From assembly GCF_030052815.1 (NCBI RefSeq), contig NC_079505.1, forward strand, positions 64,837,399 through 64,901,398: a stretch of DNA of 64,000 nucleotides. The letters run 5' to 3'. Under the pieces are notes generated by a model. The model searched no databases. It had not been told where the DNA came from and saw only the letters and a list, made by a program, of their open reading frames with translations. This document shows positions 1 to 11,425 of this stretch, piece by piece. This DNA comes from Hevea brasiliensis (Eukaryota > Streptophyta > Magnoliopsida > Malpighiales > Euphorbiaceae). How positions within the stretch are numbered: the first letter of the stretch is position 1; each line of letters starts with the position of its first letter. The translations under genes were made by a program, and so were the position numbers.

Positions 1-1090
1 AAGAGAAAGTTTTTCCAAACTTTGTCATCTTGGTTTAAAAAAAAAAGAAAATTATTTGAATGTGGATATGTGAATTGGTGCTTTGAAAAATTTCTTTTTA
101 TGAGTATTTGATGAACATAACAGGTTGAGCAATTAGAATTCATGTTATGAAGGTCTAATCATTTGAAATCTAATTTGTTTTAATTTTTCAGATACTATGT
201 AATTTTGTCAAATTTGGGCAGCAGATTTCACAACTTGCGGCACAATCGATTTTGGTTGTGTCGTAGCTTATGTTCACTGGGCACAATTTGGGCAGAAGAT
301 TTCACAACCTGCGGCACAACCTCCATCCCTGTGTTCTAACTTGTGTCATTTATTTGGTTTTGCAGGTTAACAACCCAATTCACCAGAATGGGCCCGCGAC
401 CAACCCCATGCTATAAGGCCAACTAACCCATGAAAAAAAAAAAACACTAACTAACTAAACCAAACCCATTCCCAAAAGCACCACCACCTCCACAAGATGG
501 CAAGGGCAAAGGAGTTATCATTCATGACTGACCAGTTTTTATTTTCAGTTTACATATTTCATGTCTTTATTTTAGTTGCTTAATTAATTAGTGTTTTTAG
601 TAGCTTGTTTAGTTAATATTTTGCTTGTGTTACTTTTCTTTTATTTGAAATATTTGCTTATTCAGTATTTTTTTTTTTAGTTACTCATAAGCACATTTTT
701 CTTTTGAATCTTTAATGCTTTGCTTACTTGCTTTTATATGCTATTTTGGAAGTTCACTTGATGAGTAGATATCTCATGGTTATATTTTTGAGCTTAACCT
801 CCCTATTTCAACTTTTTGAGCTTAATTGCTTTAATGGATTCCATTCCACTGTTTCTTTTACAATGAGTGCAGTAGCTGTCCAAATTTTATTTAATTAAAT
901 TGGCTGCACCTTCAATGAGGTAACAATTCTTATCTCACATTGTGTCATTTTCAGCACAAGTTGTGCTACCACTTATGAAATAGGGTAATAATTCTTTATG
1001 CACATATTAGTCACCTATTTTTTTTGCACAATATTTGAGAAGAACCCATTGCATTTATAGCCAAATTATCCCATTCCTTGCAATCTTTTA

Positions 1091-1130
1091 ACATTGAGGA
1101 CAATGTTCATTCTGAGTATGGGGGAGAGGG
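1091..1130 (+). promoter_or_regulatory. Upstream polypurine-like tract
   Basis: A purine-rich segment ending in gagtatgggggagaggg resembles the true polypurine tract beside the LTR at 2551-2565. Athila/Tat-like elements often have such a second tract just after the coding region. It may prime extra plus-strand synthesis; that role is inferred. Confidence 0.45.
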
Positions 1131-1891
1131 TAAATTTTTTGCAAAAATTATTTTTCCTTTTCACTTGCATATAGTGACATACTTATTAATTCATACTTGT
1201 ACATATTCACATATATACACTACATATAGCTTCATACACTTAGTTATGCATACTTAGTTGCATATAGGTTCATTATACATTTATACTTTCATTCATTAAA
1301 TTTTTTTTTTTTTTGGATTTTTAAACCAGTCTTTGAATTCCATAAGCTGCTTATTCAAGCAATCCAACTTGCCTTTAAATGGTTAGTGGAATGAAAGTTC
1401 TAGCTGGGTACAAAGTCTTAAGCATTATTCTTTCTCTTACTTAATAGCTAAAAATTAATATATTCATCTAGGTATGCAGATTCTGATTAGTTATTTTGAG
1501 TTTTGAGTGTCTGAATAAGCCTTTAAGGAAGAAAATGGTTATTGTCGTCTCACCATTCCTAGAACAAGCATCTTAGATCTTTCAAAGCGAAATTTTTAAC
1601 TTGCATTTGATAAGAATATGATTTAGGCATTTCTTAATATTTTAAACCTCACATTTAGCATTAACCTACCTTAATTTCATTTCAACCTTTGCAAACCCCC
1701 TTGAACCTTAATTCCCTAATTTCTTTGGAACCCAAATCATTTACCTAGCCATAAAACCTAAACACTACCACCTATTTACGAGAATAATATTTTAGTAATT
1801 AAGTGCATAAAAAAATAATAAAAAAATAAAAAAAAAACTCGGAGGATTGAAACATCTTAAAAAGTGCTAGAGTAATTGTGAAAAATTGATA

Positions 1892-1892
1892 A

Positions 1893-1954
<62 letters not shown>
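1892..1954. repeat. (ATA)n microsatellite
   Basis: About 20 uninterrupted ATA/AAT trinucleotides. The leucine run seen on translating the opposite strand is a product of this repeat, not a protein. Confidence 0.95.
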
Positions 1955-1956
<2 letters not shown>

Positions 1957-2550
1957 GTATAAAAATTAGTCCCTTTCTATAATCATTGTGATAGCACTTG
2001 AGATTCATTGTGAATTTCTTTCCTCTTGAAATAAAAAAAAAAAATATTGGATGCACTTTGAGTTTCATGATTAATATTATTCTCATATTTTGTTTACCTT
2101 ATTCCCTTTCTTTGTTAACCATAATTTTACCCTATTGGACCTCATTACAACCCCTTGAAAACCTAATGATTCTTTGAAAAATGCTTATTACATTAGTGGA
2201 GTTAGATCTTTTATGCTTGCATATGGATTTAGCAACATAATCTTCCATATATTACTCACCATCTATTTGAGACACATTGGCTATCTGTTTCATTTAGGTT
2301 TGTTTGGCATAATTGACTCTTGTAGCTAGTTGGTATTTGTTGCTTGGGTTGATTGGTTAATTCTTAGCTATTCTGTAATTGTTGAGAGTGATTGCTTCAT
2401 TCTTTGTGCTTCACTGGTGGGAATTTGGAATGTTGGTGGCTAGAGGTATGTTAGTGGTTTGGATTAGTGATTTTTGTATTTTCAAAGACTGATTCTATTC
2501 CCTTCCAAATGAGTTTTAATGAAATTTTGCTTGGGGACAAGCAAGAGTTT

Positions 2551-2565
2551 GAGTATGGGGGAATT
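2551..2565 (+). promoter_or_regulatory. Polypurine tract
   Basis: The sequence gagtatgggggaatt lies immediately before the LTR start TGATGCATGC. It is the expected primer for plus-strand DNA synthesis during retrotransposition. Confidence 0.75.
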
Positions 2566-3053
2566 TGATGCATGCATTTTATATCATCATTTAGGTATAA
2601 TTTTTGCACATAATTTACCCTTATTCATAGCTATTACCATAGATATTAGCATATATTTAGTCAATTTTGCCTTGTTATACTTTTTAGTTTAATTTGTGGA
2701 ATTTATTTGTTTTGTAGGTTAAATTTGGAGAAATTTGGTGTATTTTGATCAAAGCAGCCATTTGGAAGAAATTAAAGTTGAATTGCAAAATTTTAAAGTT
2801 GAGATTAAAGAGGCCGAAAGTGACACAACCTACAACACAGCTTGTGTCACAGGTTGTGTCAATTGTCAGATATGCAGTTTTTCTCAGGCAGTAGGTTTCA
2901 CAACCTGCGACACAACCCGCAACATAATCGATTCAACTTGTGTCGTTTTTACTGAAAATGGTTGACGTGGCATTTTCGTTCCTCTGATTTAATACCTCAC
3001 TTTCTCTGGAATCTTCTACCTTTTTACCCATTTTAGGGTAGATCTCTGAACCA

Positions 3054-3060
3054 TATAAAA
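3054..3060 (+). promoter_or_regulatory. TATA box of the LTR promoter
   Basis: The sequence tataaaa lies about 490 bp into the LTR and is followed by an AG-rich leader. Position and context fit a Pol II core promoter for the element. Confidence 0.55.
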
Positions 3061-3381
3061 GCTCCTTTATCTATTTCTTTCCAAAAGGAGAAAGAGAGAG
3101 ATTTTTGGCAAGAAAGAAGGAGAGGAAGAGGAGCACGGGAACCATTTTGCAGTAGCAGCAGAGTACATTTCTGCAACTCTCCAGCAACAGATTCATTAGC
3201 ATTCTACTGGGTTTTTCTATTCCTTAGCTTAGATTTTCATTATTTCTTCATTTCTATACTTGGGTTTGTCTTGAAACTATGATTTGTGAGTAGATATTTG
3301 AGATTCTAGAGATGGGTTTGTAAATATTGCTTTGTATTGTGGTTTTTGAACTAATTTAGTCATTTAAATGGGATTTGCTGT

Positions 3382-3652
3382 ATTTTGATTTATTGCTTGT
3401 GAGCTTGTTGCCTTGCTTGATGAATGGGCCCTCATTAAGTTAAGTTTTAATCCTTGACAGATAGACTGAAAAGTGAATGTTTGGGATAGATAATCTTGCA
3501 ATAAATCAAAATGTAAATAATGTTTGCATTTTGATTTATTGCTTGTGAGCTTGTTGCCTTGCTTGATGAATGGGCCCTCATTAAGTTAAGTTTTAATCCT
3601 TGACAGATAAACTGAAAAGTGAATGTTTGGAATAGATAATCTTGCAATAAAT
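3382..3652 (+). repeat. Two-copy 125-bp direct duplication inside the LTR
   Basis: 3382-3506 and 3528-3652 are nearly identical, with about two mismatches by eye. They are separated by 21 bp. This is a recent local duplication in an otherwise unduplicated LTR. Confidence 0.9.
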
Positions 3653-4257
3653 TTAGTTTTCTTGGTGTTAGAGATAAGCTAAGAGGATTAAGGGGAATTT
3701 CCAAAATCAATTAGAGCTTTAATTGGGTTTTTGTTAGGTTTGAAATATCGTGAAAATAGGATTTGATTTAATGAATACTAACTTTGAAATACTTGAAAAA
3801 GGTTTCAAAGAACTAAGAATTGATTTCCCTCAAAATTACAATTCTCATATGTTTGGCTAAATTAGGGATAAACCACATGCAAACAATATTGAAAACCCTA
3901 TCTCTAGAATCACTTTAATTTTTATTGAATTTAGATTTAATTCCTCCAAATTTCATAAATAGCAATTTCAATTTAAATTTTGGTAATCTAATTTAATTAA
4001 TTTAGTTAATTGTTTGATTTAGCTTAAACACCTCAAATACCAATCTTAAATTTTAAATTTCATTTTTAATATCTTTAAATTTTATCATTCTAATTAGCTT
4101 ATCCTTTTATTTATAATTTAAGCATAATTCCCTGTGTGAACGATATTATTTTTAAAACTATACTACTGTGACCCGTGCACTTGCGGAAGCACATCAATTA
4201 TTTTACTCGATTAGTCCATCCAATTATATTAGATCCATTAAAAATCAATAAATTAAT

Positions 4258-4599
4258 TCATCGGATAGCCAATGTGACTTCCCTAACATTGTAAAGATTT
4301 GATGGCTTGGTATAAGCAAAACCAGTCATAGTGGGATCGTGTTCTCCAAGTGTCTGTGAAGTGAGCTCTCCCTTGTCAAAATGTTTTGCCCCTTGCATAA
4401 TTGTGAGAAGGCCTTCCATGGTTGCTAGTTTAGAGTGGAGTTGATCATTATCCAAATGCATATTAGCAAAGACATCATCTTGATCCTTATCCAAACGCAG
4501 CTTAGCAAATCCATCATCAATCATTGCAAAAATCCTCTCTATCATCTCTACTTTGGAATCCATTCTAGTAATAGGCATTCGAACGATAGGACGGACCAC
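4258..4599 (-). pseudogene. Ty3/gypsy gag N-terminal fragment
   Basis: A frame of 113 residues on the minus strand begins with a charged, helical stretch (MDSKVEMIERIFAMIDDGF and onward) like the start of plant gypsy gag proteins. It stops after about 110 residues without reaching a capsid core or zinc knuckle. It follows directly, on the minus strand, an LTR-like segment (4604-5074), as a gag start should. No conserved domain is certain, so the call rests mainly on context. Confidence 0.4.
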
Positions 4600-4603
4600 T
4601 TTT

Positions 4604-5074
4604 GATAGAGTAAGGAACCTTTAAATTGAAAAATTATACCAATGACAAAGAAGAGAGAAGAAATAGAATGGGGATACTCAATTCAAAGTAGCTTTAATTA
4701 ATGGGCTGGAGAAAACCAGCCAAAGAGTTACAATCAATTCATGAAAAGAAAGCAACACGAGAGAAAATAAATCTTGGATCTTAACAGATACAATATCTGC
4801 TACTGCCCCTAGTTGCAAACCAGTAAGAAAAATTATTCAATTTCTTCTCATGCCTCCTCCCTCTCATCGAACTTATTCTTAAAGCTTTTGCCGTATAATT
4901 GACTCAAGTGCCTTCTCTTCTTGTAGAACTTTAGCCAACTGAATATTTCTTTGCTAGCCAATTACTTGTTCACCTTGTAGAACCTTTTTGGCTTTCTATA
5001 ATAAACTAACTAGTCTTGTGCCTTCTTCTCTACCCTTTTTGATGGCCCGTCTTGAGCTGGATCCCCAACAAATT
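4604..5074 (-). mobile_element. Probable gypsy 5' LTR fragment
   Basis: Read on the minus strand, the segment starts TGTTGGGGATCC and ends near CTCTATCA, just before an AAAGTGGT stretch that could be a decayed tRNA-Met primer site. Its length of about 470 bp suits small gypsy LTRs. No second LTR or target duplication was found. Confidence 0.4.
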
Positions 5075-5547
5075 GTCAAATAAATTCATGAATATAGTAT
5101 TTAAAATATTATAATATTAACAATATTATTAGAGAGTATTATTTGCTGACTTATCTTTTATACCTAAATAAAATAAATATATAAATAAATTATTTTATTG
5201 TCATCTTAACTATTTAATTAAGAAAATACTATACCTTTACACAAATATTGTAACAAATACATATAGGGATGGCAAATGGGTCAAGTATTTTCATGTACCT
5301 AATTCAATTGAACCTTATTAGAATATGTTTAGCAAATATATAATCAGATTTGGAATAAGTTCGAGTTTAGAAAATAATATTTGGATCATATTCAGATTTT
5401 ATGTATTGGATACCTGTTTCTCAAGTCCATTTATATAAATAATTAATTAAATATTAATATAAAATATACTTTTCATAATAATTTATATAAATTTTTATAT
5501 ATTATATTTTAAATAAATAGAATTAAATATTTTACAAAATGATTGAA

Positions 5548-5621
<74 letters not shown>

Positions 5622-6015
5622 GGAGATTGTTAACAACTAATTCAAGGTATGACTAAATGTCCCTCTCAAAAAGAAAGATATGACAGAGGATTTGCATTAT
5701 TAATTTAAGACATTTTTAAATATCCATCTCATAAAGAAATATATGACAAAATACTTGTTCATCTTTCCAACAAGATATTTAATGAGAACAATAATGTTGA
5801 AATCCAACAAATCAAAAGAATATATATGGTAAAAAAAAATTTCTTTTATAAGGTGGAATGAAGTTATTAACCAAATAACTTCGAAATCTATGTTGTATGA
5901 ACATTTAATCAAACTTTTTTTTGAAGTCGTAATGCATTCTTATTCTTATTTAAAGGATTCACCAAACATATCATGAAGCACAATAAGCAAAGGAATTTAG
6001 AAGTTCACCAAAAGA
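5075..6015. other. AT-rich spacer with a (TA)n microsatellite
   Basis: A (TA)n run of about 68 bp lies at 5552-5619. Two related stretches near 5657-5690 and 5717-5750 (ctctcaaaaagaaagatatg and ctcataaagaaatatatgac) suggest an old 60-bp duplication. No gene is evident. The last 100 bp precede the peptide-gene start and would hold its promoter, but no clear TATA box was seen. Confidence 0.6.
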
Positions 6016-6153
6016 ATGGTGAATGTTAATAGAAATCCATTATGGATATCCTATATACCTTTGTTCTTAATTTGTTTTGTCTTTCACCCAACTCAATCCA
6101 TTACTACACATAACAAGGGGAAGGAAAGGGATTCAACAACAAAAAAACACATG

Positions 6154-6330
6154 AATTTTAATATGCATCCTAAAGGTGTACGTGCCTTTAGTTCTTCTCC
6201 ATTGTCTAGATAGCTTTAGAATTTTGGCATGCTGCCTGAAGGTGTTCCTATTCCTTCATTTGGGCTAAGTAAACAAACTTTAGATTCTCCACCACCACCA
6301 CTTAATCAGCATTGGAATTTTGGCGTGCTA
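6154..6330 (+). repeat. Peptide modules 1-3 (part), left of the solo LTR
   Basis: Module 1 (6154-6219, 66 bp) is degenerate and lacks the linker. Module 2 (6220-6315, 96 bp) reads FGMLPEGVPIPSFGLSKQ and ends in a SPPPP linker. Module 3 starts at 6316 and is cut after its fifth codon by the LTR; it resumes at 9772. All lie in the frame of the ATG at 6016. Confidence 0.85.
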
Positions 6331-9300
6331 TATAACACCCCTTACCCGTCTATAGTATAGCCGAGCAAGGCATGCTACATTGTGTGCTGGAGCACTTTAT
6401 CTTTTTTTATTATATTTCCTGGTAATTAAATTTAATTTAGTTAATTTAAGTTCACTCATTCAATCGAAGAAACCGATAGAGTTTCCCCTATTTTATTAAC
6501 TTTTAGCGTATTATGCTATTCACCTGTTTTATAATATTCTATGTCAAATCATATACTCATCAACATTCTCAAATTTAATTCATAATCTCAATCCACAATT
6601 CTCAATTTCAAGTCATCAAATTCATTCAAATTTTCATCCATTCATGCTCAATTTATACATGAAATTTTCAACTTTATTAATTACATCATATACAAATTTA
6701 ATTATATGAACTCATAATTTACATTACAAACTTATGTTTACATACAAGATACAAAATAACTAAAATAGCCTAGCAGGTCCTACCAAAATGCACTGCGAAG
6801 TGAGGTGACATGCTAGACATTGGCTACAGATCTGTACTCCCAAAATCATAGTCTGGAGTCCATTGGATTTTATCTTCAATACCTACGCATGGAAAATCCA
6901 ACGCGCTAAGCATTTCTGCTTAGAGGTGCAATAATACAATGAAAATATAATATACAAATAAAAGTAATAATTTCATGGTTATAGTGTTTAAAAGGCAAAT
7001 AAATAATTAATAAATTATTAATTAGTTGAAGGATAATTAAAATTTATAATATTGACTCTTTCTAGCATTTTATAGGTCAATCCTATAATGATTTTAAACA
7101 TTATATATATATATATATATATATTATTTTATTCATTTTTGGGAACATTTATTTTATTGGAATCTTTCTTGTTCTTTATTTTGATATTCAATTTCCTTAC
7201 TTGATTTCAATTTGCATTTAATCTCATTAATACTTTTCACTGCTTAAGTAACCTATAACAGATTGATTGGATTGGATAAGCGGGTAACTAGCACTAGACA
7301 CACTTATGCCTCGGGCCATCACACCATTGATCACATAGTGTCTGTCAGGTGTGCAACAGAATGGCTAAAGGGCCATAATATCAATCGGGCATAAAGCCTT
7401 ATATATCAAAGAGTAACGAAATGGCTAGAAGCCATAAATCATAAACTGGCATGAAGCCATAAGCAGTACTGTAAGTCGGAACCCTATTGGCATACCAACC
7501 TATCCAAACCAATCATAAACTAGGCATACATAGGCACATTAGCATTTTAGGTATTGGTTCTTTACATTGTGTCATTATGGTTATTATTCACAATACTATT
7601 CATGATAAATTTTGGTTATACAACATATAATAGGAATGCAAGTCACAAATTCATGTTTATACCACATTTTGATTTACAAAGTTGTTAGCATTAATTGCCA
7701 ATCATAATTCAAATCCTTCTAAAAGTATTTCAAATATTTTAGATTTGGGAGCTCAAGTTCACTGTTACATTAGGCCAATCTACAGTAAAGTTTTGTAGCT
7801 CAAGTTATAGAATTTTTACCATAATTAGTCGGATTGGTCAATATCCAGGATTTTTTGGTCAATTTTGGTTCTGGTAGTTTTGTTGAGCTAAATTTGGTTA
7901 GCAATTTGACTAGGTTAATGTCAGAATTAGAATTCATAATCTTCATGAAAAATGTTCTAATATGTCTAAACTTTCCAAGTGTTCAAAAATCAGGTCATTT
8001 GGACCTCTCTACGATGAGTTATGCCCATTTGAACAATTACTATTCATATAATCATTTTCAGGATTCCAGAATTACCATTTTGGATTCCAGTCAGTTTTGG
8101 GCTATTCTCCCATCATTTTCAGGTCAAGGTTTCTTCTTGAAATTTGTTCCCCTATGTTTCAGCTTTTCAACAAGGTAAATTTCACTTCATTTGGAGTTAT
8201 ACACAATAAGTTATGGTTACATTACTAATCCTAGTTCACAGGCATAGTACCCTGTGATTTCCAGATTTCCAGTATTCAGGTCAATTTTTGCATTCCACAT
8301 TTGGGCATCTTATACTTAGAATTTGTGTAAAGTCTCTAAATTAAAGTTGTAGCTCTATGTCTTAGGTTTCCAGAACAATTTGGATAATCTCAATTGGACT
8401 TATATATTGTAAGTTATTTTAATTTTAGTACACGGTTATCATTGTGCATTATGCTGGAATCTCAGGCAAATCCAGATGCAGAAATTTCAATTTGCCCTAG
8501 CAATTTAATTAAGTTGCCCTAGAAATTTGGTTCGGGTCAAATCATCAAAGTTGTAGGTATGGATTTCAACTTTAATTTGGCTTTGATTTCACAACAATTG
8601 GAGTTGTGAAACTCAAGTTATGGTCAATTGAACACTCTGGACACAAGCCGTCCAAAATCAGTCTCATTGCACAACCTTACATACCTTCAATTGTTTTATT
8701 ATCTCATCAACATATATCAACAAACACATGCCAAATAGTTTTAATTTAGGCTTAAATACATCAATTAAATCACAAGAATTCAAATCTCCAAATTCAGAAA
8801 CCCTAATTCAATTTGCTAAAACTTCAAAATCCAAAAGATTTAATAACACTAACCTTGATTTCCTAGCTTCAATCAACTCAAATCAACCTTCTAATCAATC
8901 AAAAACTTGAAGCTCCTTCTTGGTCCACCTTGGCTGAAATTCTTGCTTCTCAAATCCTTCAAATTCTTTTGATTTCTTGCTTGATTTCTCTAAGTTAGGG
9001 CTCAAGATCAGTTTTTCTCTTAATTTCCTACAAGTTTGGTGGTGGAAGACTAGAGTTTTAGAGCTTGAATTGTATAACAATGGAGGAAAGAAAATGGGTA
9101 AGGGAGAGAGAAAACTATGGGACGGCTAGCTGCTGGAAAGAAAACCAAATTTCTGATTTTTTTAGCCTTTTGAATGATATTTATATTATTTAATAACATA
9201 ATAGCATACTTGTAATTAAAGAGAAATGACAATTTTGTAATTACCTTGAATTTCCTAATTATTTTGGTTTGACTATTTATATAATTATATTTAATTTTTA

Positions 9301-9766
9301 TAATCGCAATTAATTAAACTAATCTTGCTTTATTAATTTAATAAATCTCATTTTTGGTTAATGTGGAACCTTTAAATTTTATTGACCAAATTTTACTCTT
9401 ACCGAGTTTTCGGTTTATCTTTTTCCTTAATACCCGATAAGTCCTTGCTTTCATTTTTCCCTTAGCTTTTCATTTACTTATTTGAACTTATTTCTTTGCA
9501 TTTTCTTGACTTATTTATACACAAGGTTGTACAGGAATGAAATAACTACCAGACCCATAGTCACTCATCGCTATAGGTTTGTACTCACTTAACCCATTTG
9601 CACTTCACTTATTTTATTTTTCTTTAATTTTACTTGATCTTTATTGATCCAATTTATGACTCATCACTCTAGTTTAAGTGTGATTCTAGAAATTCTGGCT
9701 GTCCAATTGGACGTTGGTCACCGGAACAATAGAATGTATAGAACTACCTAAAATGAGGATGTCACA
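6331..9766 (-). mobile_element. Solo LTR of a Tekay/Del-like gypsy element, 3,436 bp
   Basis: It is bounded by perfect 5-bp duplications TGCTA (6326-6330 and 9767-9771). On the minus strand it begins TGTGACATCCTC and ends GGGGTGTTATA. This matches the ends of the intact LTR at 12716-16109 (TGTAACGCCCTC ... GGGGCGCCACA). The four differences in the last 11 bases are all C-to-T. Internal blocks, such as the CTTAGCGCGTTGG region, are shared with that LTR in reverse complement. No internal coding region remains, so it arose by LTR-LTR recombination. It interrupts module 3 of the peptide array. Confidence 0.9.
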
Positions 9767-9771
9767 TGCTA

Positions 9772-10605
9772 CCTAAAAGTGTTCCTATTCCACCATCTAG
9801 GCCAAGTACATGAACCTCAGATTCTCCATCATTACCACCACTTAATCAATGTTGGAGTTTTGGCATGCTACCTAAAAGTGTTCCTATTCCTCCATTTGGG
9901 CCTAGTACATGAACCTCAGATTCTCCATAATTACCACCACTTAATTAATATTAGAATTTTGGTATATTGCCTAAAGGTGTTCCTATTCCTCCATCTGGGC
10001 CTAATACATGAACCTTAAATTCTCCACCACCTCTACCACTTTATCATCGATGGAATTTTGGCATGTTGTCTAAACATGTTTCTATTCCTCAATTTGGGCC
10101 TAGTACTCGAACAACAGATTCTCCACCACCTCCACCATTTAATCATCATTGGAATTTTGGCATGTTGGGTAAAAGTGCTCCTATTCCTCCATCTGGTCTT
10201 AGTACTCAAACCTCAGATTCTCCACCACTTTTACTATTTAATCATAATTGGAATTCGGCATGTTGCCTAAAAGTGTTCCTATTCCTCCATCTGGACCCAG
10301 TACTCGAACCTTAGATTCTCCACCACCTCCACTATTTAATCATTGTTGGAATTTTGGCATATTGCCTAAAGGTGTTCCTTCCTCCATTTGGACCTGGTAC
10401 TCAAACCTCAGATTTACCACCACAAACATTAAATCAGCATTTGAATTTTGACATGTTATCTACAGATGTTTCTACTATATCATCTGGGCCTAGTGAATGA
10501 ACTTGAAGTTCTTCCCTATCACAACCAACTGGGTATTGGCATTAGCATTTTCATATTCTACCTTAAGGTGTTCCCACCCTCTATAAAATATAGTTCAAAC
10601 CCTTC
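9772..10605 (+). repeat. Peptide modules 3 (rest) to 11, right of the solo LTR
   Basis: Starts of the NFG(M/I)L repeats are 9856, 9955, 10054, 10153, 10252, 10350, 10444 and about 10546. The spacings are 99, 99, 99, 99, 98, 94 and 102 bp. Modules 6 and 7 are free of stops. Module 8 has lost one base (aattcggc for aattttggc) and reads on in another frame. Modules 9-11 are increasingly degenerate. Translations in the other two frames give repetitive Leu/His-rich products that are only shadows. Confidence 0.85.
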
Positions 10606-11425
10606 ACTGCTAAGATCTAGATCATTTCTTCTTTCAAAGCCTAAAATTGGATCAATAGTGCACAACTATCTTTATTTTGTCACCAATAAGCATATTTATG
10701 TGCCTTTAAACTCATATAGAACTTGTAATATTCAATTATTATAATTCTAGCATTTGCTATGAAAGTCCTATTTATTCCAGCCCTTTTATTTGTTATCATT
10801 ACTACAAACTTATTTCTTATTAAATTTGTCATCATTAATATATATGTCACCTAATTTTTATTGCACAAATATAATGCATATTGATAATTTCATTATAATT
10901 AAAGCAGAATGCATAAATCAGTGCCTAAGCTTTACTAAAGAGTAATAGTAACCTCAACTTTTTATATGATTTATTTTATCCTTTTTTTTTGTGACCAATA
11001 GACCCTTGTTGAAAATTTTTTTGGTTCATTTATCATACACAATCACTTTTTTTTCTCTTTAACTTTATTTTTCATTATCTCTCACATTTCTCTTGTCTCA
11101 AATGATAGTTTTACCCACATTAATTTTGTTAAAAGATTATGTCAACATTTTTATAGTTATTTAACTGTTCTTTATGTGTGTGTACTGATATGATCCTCTA
11201 CTAAAATAAATTTGTGCTTAATATATACAAAAATAGAAATTAAGGTGTTTAATATATCAAAGTAGAATTTTAGGGTGCCACCAAACTTTTCATTGAAACT
11301 ACAAGGTGCAATATATGTTTTTGGACTAAATTAATTGATTAATTACCATATAAAGATTATATGTTTCATGTAAACAATTTATCAAAAGCTCAATATTTAA
11401 CCTCCAATAAATTAATAGTAATTCT
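10606..11425. other. AT-rich spacer, no gene seen
   Basis: Low-complexity AT-rich DNA that would be the 3' flank of the peptide gene. No conserved frame, repeat or RNA gene is evident. Confidence 0.6.

Larger units (their letters stand above)
1..2565 (+). mobile_element. 3' internal region of a Ty3/gypsy element (Athila/Tat-like)
   Basis: This stretch lies directly upstream of a polypurine tract and an LTR, so it is the 3' non-coding interior of an LTR retrotransposon whose coding part is left of the window. No long reading frame is present. Two G-rich tracts occur (about 1091-1130 and 2530-2563), both of the gaggacaat/ggggacaag...gagtatggggga type. Such paired tracts follow the polyprotein in Athila/Tat-like plant elements (family knowledge). 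The lineage is inferred, because no RT or integrase is visible. Confidence 0.7.
2566..4196 (+). mobile_element. LTR (3' LTR) of the first Ty3/gypsy element, 1,631 bp
   Basis: The LTR starts with TGATGCATGC after the polypurine tract and ends with GAAGCACATCA, giving TGATG/CATCA terminal inverted repeats. A TATA box lies at 3054-3060. No primer-binding site follows the LTR end, so this is a 3' LTR. A 125-bp segment is duplicated inside it (3382-3652). The left target-site duplicate is outside the window, so the boundary rests on the terminal repeats alone. Confidence 0.75.
6016..10605 (+). pseudogene. Multi-module IDA/IDL-like secreted peptide precursor, interrupted and decayed
   Basis: The frame opens with ATG at 6016 and a hydrophobic signal-like segment (residues 8-25, LWISYIPLFLICFVF). 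It then runs into tandem modules whose best copies read FGMLPKGVPIPPSGPST plus R, S/T-D-S-P-P-P-P and a His/Trp-rich joint. The core resembles the EPIP region of INFLORESCENCE DEFICIENT IN ABSCISSION (family core PIPPSAPSKRHN). Those secreted peptides are perceived by HAESA-type receptor kinases; normal precursors are roughly 75-100 residues with one core. Here about eleven cores follow one signal peptide. Lesions: TAG at 6211 and 6217, TGA in several modules (9811, 9910, 10009), a 1-nt loss in module 8, a shift in module 9, and a solo LTR in module 3. With the LTR set aside, modules 2-7 share the frame of the start codon. A 65-residue product (6016-6213) is still possible. Confidence 0.7.

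Noticed and set aside
1799..2086. Leucine-repeat protein on the minus strand
   Set aside because: Product of the (ATA)n microsatellite.
9779..10744. Several Leu/His-rich frames across the peptide array
   Set aside because: They are other reading frames of the 99-bp modules; the frame giving FGMLPKGVPIPPSGPST matches the signal-peptide exon and a known family.
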